Origin: Amycolatopsis decaplanina DSM 44594
Lineage (GTDB): Bacteria; Actinomycetota; Actinomycetes; Mycobacteriales; Pseudonocardiaceae
DNA: 64,000 nt
Assembly (NCBI RefSeq): GCF_000342005.1
Contig: NZ_AOHO01000071.1
Coordinates: 206,365 to 270,364 of the forward strand
Direction of reading: 5' to 3'
Every line of letters begins with the position of its first letter. The stretch's first letter is position 1. Below the pieces are notes generated by a model that was not told the origin of the DNA, ran no database searches, and was given only the letters and a program-made list of their open reading frames with translations. Positions 33,295 to 41,243 of the stretch are shown piece after piece. Made by a program: the position numbers and the translations under genes.

Positions 33295-34194
33295 TCACAC
33301 CACCCGAAGAAGGCCTTCCTGCACAACGGTGGCGATGTGCGTTCCGTCCGCGGAGAAGAACCGGCCGGTCGCCAGTCCCCGGGCACCCGACGCCGTCGGC
33401 GACGCGCTGTCGTAGAGGAACCACTCGTCGGCCCGGAACGGGCGGTGGAACCAGAGCGCGTGGTCGAGGCTCGCGCCGAGCACCTTGTCGAGATCCCAGT
33501 AGACGCCGTGGCGCGCGAGGACCGAGTCCAGGAGCGTCATGTCGGAGGCGTAGGTCAGCACGCAGACATGCAGCAACTGCTGATCCGGGAGCTTGCCGTC
33601 GGCCCGCATCCAGACCTGGTTCCTGGCGGGCCGATCGCCGGACTTCCTGGTCACCCAGGGCGGGTCGTTGACGTACCGCAGGTCGATCGGGCGCGGCCGG
33701 TCGAGGTGGCCCATGAAGTAGCCCTCGGCCCGCTCCTGCAGCGTCGGGAGCGACTCGGGATCCGGGACGTCCGGCATGGCCTCGGAGTGTTCGATGCCGC
33801 CCTCGTCCTTCTGGAAGGAGGCGGACAGGGAGAAGATCGCCTTGCCGTGCTGGATGCCCACGACGCGGCGGGTGGTGAACGAACGGCCGTCGCGGATGCG
33901 GTCGACCTCGTAGACGATCGGGACACTCGGGTCGCCGCCGCGGATGAAGTACGCGTGCAGCGAGTGGACCTTCCGCTCCTCCGGGACCGTACGGCCGGCG
34001 GCGACCAGCGCCTGCCCCGCGACCTGTCCGCCGAACACCCGCACCGGCGAGTGGGCGGGCGAGACGCCGCGGAAGATGTTCTCCTCGATCTTCTCCAAGT
34101 CCAGCAACGCGACCAGCCGATCGAGCACGGGCTGTCCGCCCATCCCGCCCGCGTTGTCGAAACCGGCCGCGGCTTCCCTGGCCATCTCAGTCAT
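33295..34194 (-). CDS. tesB: acyl-CoA thioesterase II
   Basis: A 299-residue double hot-dog enzyme hydrolysing acyl-CoA to free acid and CoA. TesB features are DLEKIEENIFRGVSPAHSPVRVFGGQVAGQALVAAGRTV, VHSLHAYFIRGGDPSVPIVYEVDRIRDGRSFTTRRVV, and the C-terminal SLDHALWFHRPFRADEWFLYDSASPTASGARGLATGRFFSADG with the catalytic Asp/Gln/Thr region. TAAAGT stands seven bases before ATG 34194, indicating a leaderless transcript. It follows pyruvate kinase but a hairpin separates them. Confidence 0.94.
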   Translation of the reverse strand: MTEMAREAAAGFDNAGGMGGQPVLDRLVALLDLEKIEENIFRGVSPAHSPVRVFGGQVAGQALVAAGRTVPEERKVHSLHAYFIRGGDPSVPIVYEVDRIRDGRSFTTRRVVGIQHGKAIFSLSASFQKDEGGIEHSEAMPDVPDPESLPTLQERAEGYFMGHLDRPRPIDLRYVNDPPWVTRKSGDRPARNQVWMRADGKLPDQQLLHVCVLTYASDMTLLDSVLARHGVYWDLDKVLGASLDHALWFHRPFRADEWFLYDSASPTASGARGLATGRFFSADGTHIATVVQEGLLRVV

Positions 34195-34270
34195 GTCCTG
34201 AACTTTAGGCCGTAAGGGTGCTTGAAGCCTCCGTGAGGCGAGACGTTTGTCGCGAAGGCCACCTTCAGGA

Positions 34271-34333
34271 CGAAGTACATGAAGGCCCCCTTCCTGTACC
34301 TAAGCGCAAGGAAGGGGGCCTTCATGTACTTCG
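34271..34333. repeat. 63-bp palindrome, family C copy 1 (TACATGAAGGCCCCCTTCC)
   Basis: Perfect 24-base arms beginning CGAAGTACATGAAGGCCCCC around a 15-base loop GTACCTAAGCGCAA-type. It sits between the pyruvate kinase stop (9 bases away) and tesB, on whose strand it would terminate pyruvate kinase mRNA. A near-identical copy, including the loop, is at 36570-36628. Confidence 0.85.
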
Positions 34334-34341
34334 GCGAAACG

Positions 34342-35766
34342 TCAGGCGTGGTCGTCCTCGCCGAGGCGGTGCACCCGGATGAGGTTGGTCGAGCCGACGG
34401 TCCCGGGCGGGGAACCGGCCACGATGACCACCAGGTCACCCTTGGCGTACTTGCCCATTTCGAGCATCGCGTGGTCGACCTGCTGGATCATCTGGTCGGT
34501 GGAGCCCACCTTCGGCACGATCCGCGTCGTGGTGCCCCAGGTCATCGCGAGCTGGCTGCGGACGCTCTCCTCCGGCGTGAACGCCAGCAGCGGCAGCCGC
34601 GTGTGCAGCCGGGCGAGCCGCCGGACGGTGTCACCGGACTGGGTGAAGGCGACCAGCGCTTTGGCGTTCAGCCGCTCACCGATGTCACGGGCCGCGTACG
34701 AGATGACGCCGCGCTTGGTGCGCGGGACGTGCGACAGCGGCGGCACGACCGGCGAGTCGGTCTCGACGGCTTCGATGATCCGGCCCATGGTCTTGACCAC
34801 GTCGATGGCGTAGCGGCCGACGCTGGTCTCCCCCGAGAGCATGAGCGCGTCCGCGCCGTCGAGCACCGCGTTGGCGACGTCCGAGGCCTCGGCGCGGGTC
34901 GGACGGGAGCTGTTGATCATCGACTCGAGCATCTGCGTCGCGACGATGACCGGCTTCGCGTTCTCGCGGGCGATCTGGATGGTGCGCTTCTGCACCAGCG
35001 GGACCTGCTCCAGCGGGAGCTCGACACCGAGGTCACCTCGGGCGATCATCACCGCGTCGAAGGCGAGCACGATGGCTTCGAGGTTGTAGACCGCTTCGGG
35101 CTTCTCGATCTTCGCGACCACCGGGAGGCGGCCCTTGCCGACGCGGTCCATCACCTGGTGGACCAGGTCGATGTCGGCGGGCGAGCGGACGAACGAGAGC
35201 GCGATGAAGTCCACGCCGAGTTCGAGCGCGAACTCGAGGTCTTCGATGTCCTTTTCGGACAGCGCCGGCACGGAGACGTCCATACCCGGCAGGGAGACGC
35301 CCTTGTTGTTGCTGACGGGGCCGCCTTCGGTGACCTCGCAGACGACGTCCGGACCCTCGACCTGCTTGACCACGAGGCCGACCTTGCCGTCGTCCACCAG
35401 GAGACGGTCGCCGGGCTTCGCGTCGTCGGCGAGTCCTTTGTAGGTGGTCGAAACGCGGTCGTGCGTACCCGCGACGTCCTCGACGGTGATGCGCACGATG
35501 TCGCCGTTGTGCCACTCGACCGGCCCGCCCGCGAAGGTGCCGAGACGGATCTTCGGCCCCTGGAGGTCGGCGAGGATGCCCACCGCGCGGCCGGATTCGG
35601 CGGCGGCGGTGCGGATGAGGTCGTAGACCTGCTTGTGGTCGCTGTGCGTCCCGTGGCTGAAGTTCATCCTCGCGACGTCCATCCCGGCGTCGACGAGTTG
35701 CCGCATCTTCTCCGGCGTAGCGGTCGCGGGGCCCAGGGTACAAACGATCTTCGCGCGTCGGCTCAC
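34342..35766 (-). CDS. pyk: pyruvate kinase
   Basis: A 474-residue glycolytic enzyme making pyruvate and ATP from phosphoenolpyruvate and ADP. It begins VSRRAKIVCTLGPATATPEKM; other signatures are MDVARMNFSHG, KIRLGTFAGG, LSFVRSPADI, the active-site pattern VVAKIEKPEAVYNLEAI and MIARGDLGVELPLEQVPLVQK, ATQMLESMI, and TRAEASDVANAVLDGADALMLSGETSVG. GTG 35766 gives the family N-terminus; TACGCT eight bases upstream suggests a leaderless or near-leaderless message. Relevant to the diphosphate-type phosphofructokinase nearby at 41-42 kb. Confidence 0.96.
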   Translation of the reverse strand: MSRRAKIVCTLGPATATPEKMRQLVDAGMDVARMNFSHGTHSDHKQVYDLIRTAAAESGRAVGILADLQGPKIRLGTFAGGPVEWHNGDIVRITVEDVAGTHDRVSTTYKGLADDAKPGDRLLVDDGKVGLVVKQVEGPDVVCEVTEGGPVSNNKGVSLPGMDVSVPALSEKDIEDLEFALELGVDFIALSFVRSPADIDLVHQVMDRVGKGRLPVVAKIEKPEAVYNLEAIVLAFDAVMIARGDLGVELPLEQVPLVQKRTIQIARENAKPVIVATQMLESMINSSRPTRAEASDVANAVLDGADALMLSGETSVGRYAIDVVKTMGRIIEAVETDSPVVPPLSHVPRTKRGVISYAARDIGERLNAKALVAFTQSGDTVRRLARLHTRLPLLAFTPEESVRSQLAMTWGTTTRIVPKVGSTDQMIQQVDHAMLEMGKYAKGDLVVIVAGSPPGTVGSTNLIRVHRLGEDDHA

Positions 35767-35876
35767 GTTCGCACAGCGTAGTCCCTCATCGTGGATACGT
35801 CTGTACCGATACCGAAAGTTCAAGAAAAGTGTCAGTTCACCTGGGCGATGGGCAACCGTCGAACAGGGTTCGGCGG

Positions 35877-36542
35877 TTATCGGCGCGGCTTCTCGCTCGG
35901 CCCGACCCGGTCACGGGCCCACTCGTTGAACGCGCGGACCTGCCGCCACGCCTTCCGCACCCTGTCGAGCGCGCCGCGTTCGTGCAGGACGTCGTCCGGC
36001 TCCCAGCCGCGGACGGCGTACACGGAGCGGTACTTCAGCAGGTCGATGCGGGGGTGGTCCTCGGCGAAGCCGCGCGGCTTCGACTTGAGCCTGTCCCCCT
36101 TGATCTCCCAGCCGGTCTTCTCCAGCTTCGCGAGGATCTTGGCCAGCTCGGCGCCCCGCAGCTCGGTGTCGACGGCCTTGCGGAAGCGGGCGAGCTGATC
36201 GGACTCGAAGTGGAAGCAGCCGCCGCCGACGCGCAGCCCGGCCGGGCCGACCTCGACGTAGTACGCGCCGCCGCCGCGGCCCTGCTCGATCACCGCGCCG
36301 CAGTGGGTCTTGTACGGCGTCTTGTCCTTGGCGAACCGCACGTCGCGGTACGGGCGGAAGACCTTCCCCTCGCCGAACCCGTCGCCGAACTCGGGGACCA
36401 GTTCCGCGAGCAGCGCTTCCATCGGCGCGCGGACGTCGGCCTTGTAGGTGGCGAGGTTCGCGTCCCAATAGGACTTGGAGTTGTCCGCCTCGAGACCGTC
36501 GTAGAAGTCGATCGCGTACTCGCCGAAACCCTCGAAACCCAT
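35877..36542 (-). CDS. DUF2461 family protein
   Basis: A 221-residue protein of DUF2461 (TIGR02453): the N-terminal FYDGLEADNSKSYWDANLATYKADVRAPMEALLAEL, KVFRPYRDVRFAKDKTPYKTHCGAVI and GAYYVEVGPAGLRVGGG are diagnostic. The biochemical role is not established. TAACGT six bases before ATG 36542 suggests a leaderless transcript. It stands alone between pyk and the chitinase. Confidence 0.88.
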   Translation of the reverse strand: MGFEGFGEYAIDFYDGLEADNSKSYWDANLATYKADVRAPMEALLAELVPEFGDGFGEGKVFRPYRDVRFAKDKTPYKTHCGAVIEQGRGGGAYYVEVGPAGLRVGGGCFHFESDQLARFRKAVDTELRGAELAKILAKLEKTGWEIKGDRLKSKPRGFAEDHPRIDLLKYRSVYAVRGWEPDDVLHERGALDRVRKAWRQVRAFNEWARDRVGPSEKPRR

Positions 36543-36569
36543 GGGGTGACGTTAATCCTCACCACCGAC

Positions 36570-36628
36570 AAGTACATGAAGGCCCCCTTCCCGTACCTAG
36601 GCGCAAGGAAGGGGGCCTTCATGTACTT
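36570..36628. repeat. 59-bp palindrome, family C copy 2
   Basis: Perfect 22-base arms beginning AAGTACATGAAGGCCCCCTT, loop CGTACCTAGGCGCAA, nearly the same loop as copy 1. It begins 6 bases past the chitinase stop on the minus strand and so probably terminates the chitinase mRNA. Confidence 0.85.
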
Positions 36629-36634
36629 CGGCGC

Positions 36635-37855
36635 TTACTTGGCCAGAGCGGTGATCAGTTCGCCGTCGGCCGTGTCGCCGGACAGCTCCCAGAAGAAGGC
36701 GCCGCCGAGACCCTGGTTCTTGGCGTAGGTGACCTTGCCGCCGATGGTCGCCGGGGTGTCGTAGCTCCACCAGTCGCTGCCGCATTTGGCGTACGCGGTG
36801 CCCGCGACGGTGCCGGTGGCCGGGCAAGTGTTCTTCAGGACCTTGTAGTCCTGGATGCCCGGCTCGGTGCCCGCCGCCGGACCGGTCGCGGTACCACCCG
36901 GGGCCTCCTGGGTGACGCCGGTCCAGCCGCGGCCGTAGAAGCCGATGCCCAGCAGCAGCTTGTTCGCCGGGACGCCCTTGCTCTTCAGTTTCTGGATCGC
37001 GGCGTCGGAGTGGAAGCCGGCGGTCGGGATGCCCGCGTAGTCGGTCAGCGGCGAATGCGGGGCCGTCGGGCCCTGCGCGGCCCACGCGCCGAAGTAGTCG
37101 TAGGTCATGACGTTGTACCAGTCGAAGTACTGCGCCGCGCCGCCGTAGTCCGCGGCGTCGATCTTGCCGCCGTCGGTGCCGTCCGCGGTGATGGCGGCGG
37201 TGACCAGCTTCGAGCCGAACTTCTCCCGCAGGGCCTGCGCGAGGTTCTTGATCGCGGCCGCGCCGCTGGTGTCACAGGAGAGACCGCAGGCGTTCGGGTA
37301 CTCCCAGTCGATGTCGATACCGTCGAAGACACCGGCCCAGCGCGGGTCGTTGACGAGGTTGTAGCAGGACTCCGCGAACTTGGCGGGGTTCTTGGCCGCC
37401 TCGCCGAAGCCGCCGGACCAGGTCCAGCCGCCGAAGGACCACAGCACCTTGAGGTCCGGGTACTTGGCCTTGAGCTTCTTCAGCTGGTTGAAGTTCCCGC
37501 GCAGCGCGCCGTTGTCCCAGCTGTCGGCGACCCCGTCCACACTGCCCGCGGCGTCGTAGAACTTGCTGGTCGCCGCTTCCGCGTCACCGATCGCGCAGCC
37601 ACCGTTCGTCACGTTGCCGAACGAGTAGTTGATATGCGTCAGCTTGCTGGCAGAACCCGACGTGTCGATGTTCTTCACATGGTAGTTCCGCTGGTAGACA
37701 CCCCATTCGGCGAAGTACCCGAGCACCTTGCCGACCGAGGCGTCCTGCGCCTCGGGAGCGGCTGTCGCCGGCTGCGCCGGTGCGGCGACGGCCAGCGCGC
37801 CGAGCGCGATGGCCGCGGCACCCGCGATAGCGGTGAGCCTGATCGAACGGGACAT
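36635..37855 (-). CDS. secreted glycoside hydrolase family 18 chitinase
   Basis: A 406-residue exported enzyme degrading chitin. A signal peptide covers about residues 1-33 (LTAIAGAAAIALGALAVAAPAQPATA). The GH18 barrel follows, with the strand motif KVLWSFGGWTWSGGF and catalytic DGIDIDWE at residues 178-185 (Glu185 acid/base), then YNVMTYDYFGAW and LLLGIGFYGRGW. It has no carbohydrate-binding module. ATG 37855 with AAGGGAGAA upstream is the start. It appears monocistronic, with a family C hairpin as terminator. Confidence 0.95.
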   Translation of the reverse strand: MSRSIRLTAIAGAAAIALGALAVAAPAQPATAAPEAQDASVGKVLGYFAEWGVYQRNYHVKNIDTSGSASKLTHINYSFGNVTNGGCAIGDAEAATSKFYDAAGSVDGVADSWDNGALRGNFNQLKKLKAKYPDLKVLWSFGGWTWSGGFGEAAKNPAKFAESCYNLVNDPRWAGVFDGIDIDWEYPNACGLSCDTSGAAAIKNLAQALREKFGSKLVTAAITADGTDGGKIDAADYGGAAQYFDWYNVMTYDYFGAWAAQGPTAPHSPLTDYAGIPTAGFHSDAAIQKLKSKGVPANKLLLGIGFYGRGWTGVTQEAPGGTATGPAAGTEPGIQDYKVLKNTCPATGTVAGTAYAKCGSDWWSYDTPATIGGKVTYAKNQGLGGAFFWELSGDTADGELITALAK

Positions 37856-38019
37856 GCGTTCTCCCTTCACGGTCACCAGCGGTGACGAGAGGACTGCGGC
37901 GGGACACGCACAAGCTAAGTGGACTAGACCACTCCGTCAATGGTTCAGACCGCGACTTTCGGATGGACATTTTCGAACATTCCTTGACGGAAATATGCCG
38001 CACCGGGCACATTTCCTGG

Positions 38020-38328
38020 ATGATGCAGACTTTCGAGATCCTCGCCGAGCCGCGACGGAGGACCATCCTCGACCTCTTGCGCGACGGCGAAAAATCGGTC
38101 AACGAGTTGGTCGAGGTCCTCGAATTGAGCCAACCGGCCGTATCGAAGCACCTGCGCGTCCTACGCGAAGCGGGTCTGGTCACCGTCCGCGTCGCCGCCC
38201 AGCGCCGGTGCTACCGGCTCCGCCCGGAACCGCTCGCGGAGGTCGACGCCTGGCTCGCGCCGTACCGCCGGTTCTGGGAAGGACGGATCGACGCGCTCGA
38301 ACGGCATCTCGGCGAAGACAGTCAGTGA
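38020..38328 (+). CDS. ArsR-family winged-helix regulator
   Basis: A regulator of about 102 residues of the small ArsR group: MMQTFEILAEPRRRTILDLLRDGEKSVNELVEVLELSQPAVSKHLRVLREAGLVTVRVAAQRRCYRLRPEPLAEVDAWLAPYRRFWEGRIDALERHL. No metal-binding cysteines. This subtype usually controls an adjacent SRPBCC gene, but none is present; the neighbour converges. Start uncertain: ATG 38020 gives the family N-terminus but lacks a ribosome-binding site; an ATG at 37963 or a start at 37882 would add residues without similarity. It overlaps the 3' end of the HxlR gene by 7 bases. Confidence 0.85.
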   Translation: MMQTFEILAEPRRRTILDLLRDGEKSVNELVEVLELSQPAVSKHLRVLREAGLVTVRVAAQRRCYRLRPEPLAEVDAWLAPYRRFWEGRIDALERHLGEDSQ

Positions 38329-38663
38329 ATAGGTAACGGCTCGAACGTGATGTCGCGGTCGGCCGCGCGCCGCGTCCCCCAGTCGTAGAGCGCTTGGAGT
38401 GCGGGCCGTAACCGCTCCCCTTCCTCGGTGAGCCGGTACTCGACGTGCGGCACCCGCCCTTCGCGGCTCTCACGGAGCACGAGGCCGTCCGCCTCCAGTT
38501 CCCGCAGGTGCTGGGTCAGCATCTTCTCGCTGACGCCCGGCATCCGGCGCCGGAGTTCGCCGTACCGGTGCACCCCCTCCTTCAGATGCGAAAGGATCAC
38601 CGGCTTCCACTTGCCGCCGATGACGTCGACCGCGAGTTCGACCGCGCAGTGGTACCGCTTCAT
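38322..38663 (-). CDS. HxlR-family winged-helix regulator
   Basis: A 113-residue HxlR protein: YHCAVELAVDVIGGKWKPVILSHLKEGVHRYGELRRRMPGVSEKMLTQHLRELEADGLVLRESREGRVPHVEYRLTEEGERL. The CAVELAVDVIGGKWKPVIL opening, with its N-terminal Cys often used as a redox or electrophile sensor, is classic. ATG 38663 has GGGAG upstream. It is divergent from the truncated haemoglobin gene, 102 bases away, so it may regulate it. Confidence 0.92.
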   Translation of the reverse strand: MKRYHCAVELAVDVIGGKWKPVILSHLKEGVHRYGELRRRMPGVSEKMLTQHLRELEADGLVLRESREGRVPHVEYRLTEEGERLRPALQALYDWGTRRAADRDITFEPLPIH

Positions 38664-38765
38664 CGCCACTCCCGTTGGCACGCACCGAAAAGTAAGCGGT
38701 TGCCGCCGGATGGGCGGTGGTGTTGCCTTGCCTGACCGGGGATCACCGCGCTGGGAGGACATTAC

Positions 38766-39236
38766 GTGACCGAGACGCCGACGTTGTACGAATGGGCGGG
38801 CGGACTGGAAGCCCTGCGACGGCTGGCCACCGTCTTCTACGGGCACGTGCTGAAAGACCCGTTGCTGGAACCGGTCTTCCGCCACATGGATCCCGGCCAC
38901 CCCGAGCACGTGGCGGTCTGGCTCGCCGAGGTGTTCGGCGGCCCGGAGACCTACAGCGGCGAGCACGGCGGCCACCGGCACATGGTCGGCAGGCATCTCG
39001 GCCGCGCCATCACCGAGGAGCAGCGCCGCCGCTGGGTGAACCTGCTCTTCGACGCCGCCGACGAAGCCGGGCTCCCGGCCGATCCCGAGTTCCGCTCCGC
39101 GTTCGCCGCGTATGTCGAATGGGGCAGCAGGCTGGCGGTGATGTTCTCGCAGCCCGGCCGCGAGGTCACCGTCCCCGAGCCGATGCCGAAGTGGGACTGG
39201 GGCAACCGCCCGCCCTGGCAGCCGCCGTCGGACTGA
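38766..39236 (+). CDS. glbO: group II truncated haemoglobin (GlbO-like)
   Basis: A 156-residue haem protein of the truncated haemoglobin O type, thought to handle O2, NO or H2O2. Visible are LYEWAGGLEALRRLATVFYGHVLKDPLLEPVF (Tyr25 probably B10), HPEHVAVWLAEVFGGPETYS, and the proximal His in HMVGRHLGRAITEEQ (His77 by position). The C-terminal tail PKWDWGNRPPWQPPSD is typical. The start is GTG 38766 with GGGAGGA upstream. Its 3' end is partially duplicated downstream (39490 onward). Confidence 0.92.
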   Translation: MTETPTLYEWAGGLEALRRLATVFYGHVLKDPLLEPVFRHMDPGHPEHVAVWLAEVFGGPETYSGEHGGHRHMVGRHLGRAITEEQRRRWVNLLFDAADEAGLPADPEFRSAFAAYVEWGSRLAVMFSQPGREVTVPEPMPKWDWGNRPPWQPPSD

Positions 39237-39339
39237 GCCCTGGGTCTCGTGAGTGGTTAGGACGGTTAGAACCGGCCGGTATTCGCCTACCTGCTGACCT
39301 GCGCGAAGTCGACGATCCCAACGGGTACCGGGACCGTTC

Positions 39340-39378
39340 ATGAAGGAATTAGGACACTCAACGTCCCAATTCCTTCAT
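39340..39378. repeat. family D hairpin 1 (apex GGACACTCAACGTCC)
   Basis: Arms ATGAAGGAATTAGGAC / GTCCCAATTCCTTCAT (one mismatch) around the 7-base loop ACTCAAC. The apex GGAC-ACTCAAC-GTCC is identical to that of hairpin 2 at 39407-39457 although the stems differ. Confidence 0.75.
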
Positions 39379-39406
39379 AGACACGAGATGACCCCGTCCC
39401 GGACCA

Positions 39407-39457
39407 TGATCAACGGAAGATCCGGGACACTCAACGTCCCCCATCCTCCGTTGATCA
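39407..39457. repeat. family D hairpin 2 (apex GGACACTCAACGTCC)
   Basis: Stem begins TGATCAACGGAAGATCCGGG and pairs, with a few mismatches, with the sequence ending CCTCCGTTGATCA; the apex is again GGGAC-ACTCAAC-GTCCC. A conserved loop on diverged stems implies the loop or apex matters. Confidence 0.75.
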
Positions 39458-39538
39458 AGGCTCTGCCACCCAAACCCGGCGGCCGACACACCGCCCGCCC
39501 TGGCAGCCTCCGTCGGAGGACCCGTCTGAGCCCTGGGT

Positions 39539-39584
39539 CTCGTGAGTGGTTAGGACGGTTAGAACCGTCCTAACCACTCACGAG
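39539..39584. repeat. 46-bp palindrome, family A copy 5 (TTAGGACGG variant)
   Basis: Perfect 22-base arms, CTCGTGAGTGGTTAGGACGG then TT, apex AG. Both arms carry the same change relative to the other copies (GGTTAGG for GGTAAGG), a compensatory pair. A truncated left half, counted as copy 4, stands at 39246-39274. It ends 11 bases before the amidohydrolase stop. Confidence 0.88.
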
Positions 39585-39595
39585 ACGCGAGCAGC

Positions 39596-41116
39596 TCAGC
39601 AACAGCATCCCCGCCGGGCGAGGGACCGCACCCGGGCGCTCGTCGCCACCGGCCGGTTCGCGGCGGCCTCCGCGGCGTCGAGCATCCGCCGTCGCTCCGT
39701 CCTGTCGAGGACGCGGCCGCGGGTGATCACCGTGTCGATCTTCGCGACGTTGCGGATGTCGGCGGCCGGATTCGCGTCCAGCAGCACGAGGTCCGCCTCC
39801 TTCCCCACCGCGATCGTGCCCGATGTCCGTTCCCTGCCGAGGAACTTCGCCGCGTCGCCCGTGACGGTCTTCAGCGCCCGCACCGGCGAGAGCCCGGCCT
39901 CGACCAGGAAGGCGAGTTCCTCGTGCAGCCCGCTGCCGGGGAAGGTGTACGGATTGAGGCAGTCGGTGCCGCCGATGAGCCCGACGCCCGCTTCGTGCGC
40001 GACACCGACCAGCCGCAGCGTCTCCCGGTAATACCGCTCCTGCCGGGCGATGTCCGCCGGGGTCTTCGGCGCGAACCGTTCGATGCCCATGGCCCAGCTC
40101 TCGCGCACGTCGGCCGGTACGTACTTCAGCCGCGGGTCGTGCCTGTGGGTTTCGGCGGGCTGCGTGACGATCCGGTTGATCGTCAGCGTCGGCGAGTGCC
40201 AGGTGCCGTTGCGCCGCAGCCTCCCGAAGTAGGCCAGCGCCATGCCGGGGTCGTACGTGGTGACGGAGTCGAACTCCAGTCTCCGCGCCAGGTCGAAGAA
40301 GGCGCGCGGTGCCGCGGGATCGTAAGGCGTCACCTTCAACCTCGCGAGGATCTCGTCGCGCCGGGACGAGCAGTGGATGGACACCCCGAAGAAATGCTCG
40401 AAGCTGTGCTGACCGAGGTCGCTCGCCTGCAGGTGGGACAGCTTGTACGGCCAGTGCCCGGAGAACCGCAGGCCCTGGACGCGGGCTTCGTCCGCGACCG
40501 CGCGCACGACGTCGGGGCCGAGGTAGGAGTAGGTCTTGACGAACTCGGCACCCGCGGCCTTCTCCGCGCGGACCACGGCCCGCGCTTCGGCCTCCGTAGA
40601 CGCCTGGAGCACCGGCGGGCCGAGGAGCGTGACCGGCCCGTCGACGATCCCGCTCGCCATCACGACACGCGGGCCGAGCAGCTCACCGCGTTCGATCTTG
40701 CCCTTCGTGGCGCGGTTTTCCGCGTACCCCCACATTTCGCGGACGCCCGTGACGCCGTGGGCCAGGTGCAGCGGCGGGACGATCTCTTCGAGGTCCGCAC
40801 CGTGGGTGTGCATGTCCCACAGTCCCGGGATGAGGTACTTGCCGCGGCCGTCGATCACCCGCGCGCCACCGGTTTCCGGGACCTGACCGGAGCCGCCGAC
40901 CCAGGCGATCCGGTCGCCGGCGAGTACGACCGAAACGTCGTGCCGCGGCGCCGAACCCGTGCCGTCGATCAGCGTGACGTGGGTGATGACGACGATCTCG
41001 CCGGTGTCCGCGGCGGCCGTGCCGGGCAGCGTCCCGGCGAGCGCCATCCCGGTCCCGCCGGCGGCCAGCCACCTCAGGAACTCGCGCCTGCTGGATCCCG
41101 CTCCCGCCATGAGCAC
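39596..41116 (-). CDS. Tat-exported amidohydrolase with CCC C-terminus
   Basis: A metal-dependent hydrolase of about 506 residues from the amidohydrolase/imidazolonepropionase-like branch. Twin-arginine signal SSRREFLRWLAAGGTGMALAGTLPGTAAA marks export. Metal ligands are visible as HTHG in IPGLWDMHTHGADLEE, a probable carboxylated Lys in AEFVKTYSYLG, His in RFSGHWPYKLS and QHSFEHFFG, and Asp in GLIGGTDCLNP. The C-terminus is ...LARRGCCC, three terminal cysteines, odd for a secreted enzyme. Start: GTG 41116 has GGAAGGG five bases upstream; ATG 41110 is also possible. Substrate unknown. Confidence 0.9.
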   Translation of the reverse strand: MLMAGAGSSRREFLRWLAAGGTGMALAGTLPGTAAADTGEIVVITHVTLIDGTGSAPRHDVSVVLAGDRIAWVGGSGQVPETGGARVIDGRGKYLIPGLWDMHTHGADLEEIVPPLHLAHGVTGVREMWGYAENRATKGKIERGELLGPRVVMASGIVDGPVTLLGPPVLQASTEAEARAVVRAEKAAGAEFVKTYSYLGPDVVRAVADEARVQGLRFSGHWPYKLSHLQASDLGQHSFEHFFGVSIHCSSRRDEILARLKVTPYDPAAPRAFFDLARRLEFDSVTTYDPGMALAYFGRLRRNGTWHSPTLTINRIVTQPAETHRHDPRLKYVPADVRESWAMGIERFAPKTPADIARQERYYRETLRLVGVAHEAGVGLIGGTDCLNPYTFPGSGLHEELAFLVEAGLSPVRALKTVTGDAAKFLGRERTSGTIAVGKEADLVLLDANPAADIRNVAKIDTVITRGRVLDRTERRRMLDAAEAAANRPVATSARVRSLARRGCCC

Positions 41117-41187
41117 CGCCGCCCTTCCACCCTGATCCCCCAGGTGGCCGATTCAACTCGCCGCGATGGTGGGGCCGCAAGGAAAGC

Positions 41188-41229
41188 GAAGGCCCCTTAC
41201 CCGAGCTCAGCACAAAGTAAGGGGCCTTC
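41188..41229. terminator. hairpin downstream of phosphofructokinase gene
   Basis: Perfect 13-base arms GAAGGCCCCTTAC / GTAAGGGGCCTTC around a 16-base loop, 14 bases after the pfp stop. The stem shares the GAAGGCCCC core with family C elements. Confidence 0.75.
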
Positions 41230-41243
41230 TCCTGAAGCAGGGC

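Larger units (their letters stand above)
39205..39567. repeat. imperfect direct repeat of globin 3' end enclosing inserted hairpins
   Basis: Bases 39205-39274 (last codons of the globin gene, its stop, and the left half of a family A palindrome with TTAGGACGG arm) recur at 39490-39567 with an 8-base insertion and one substitution. The first copy of the palindrome breaks off after AGAACCG; the second is complete. Between them are about 215 bases with two family D hairpins and no gene. The 359 bases between the globin stop and the amidohydrolase are otherwise empty. Confidence 0.75.
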
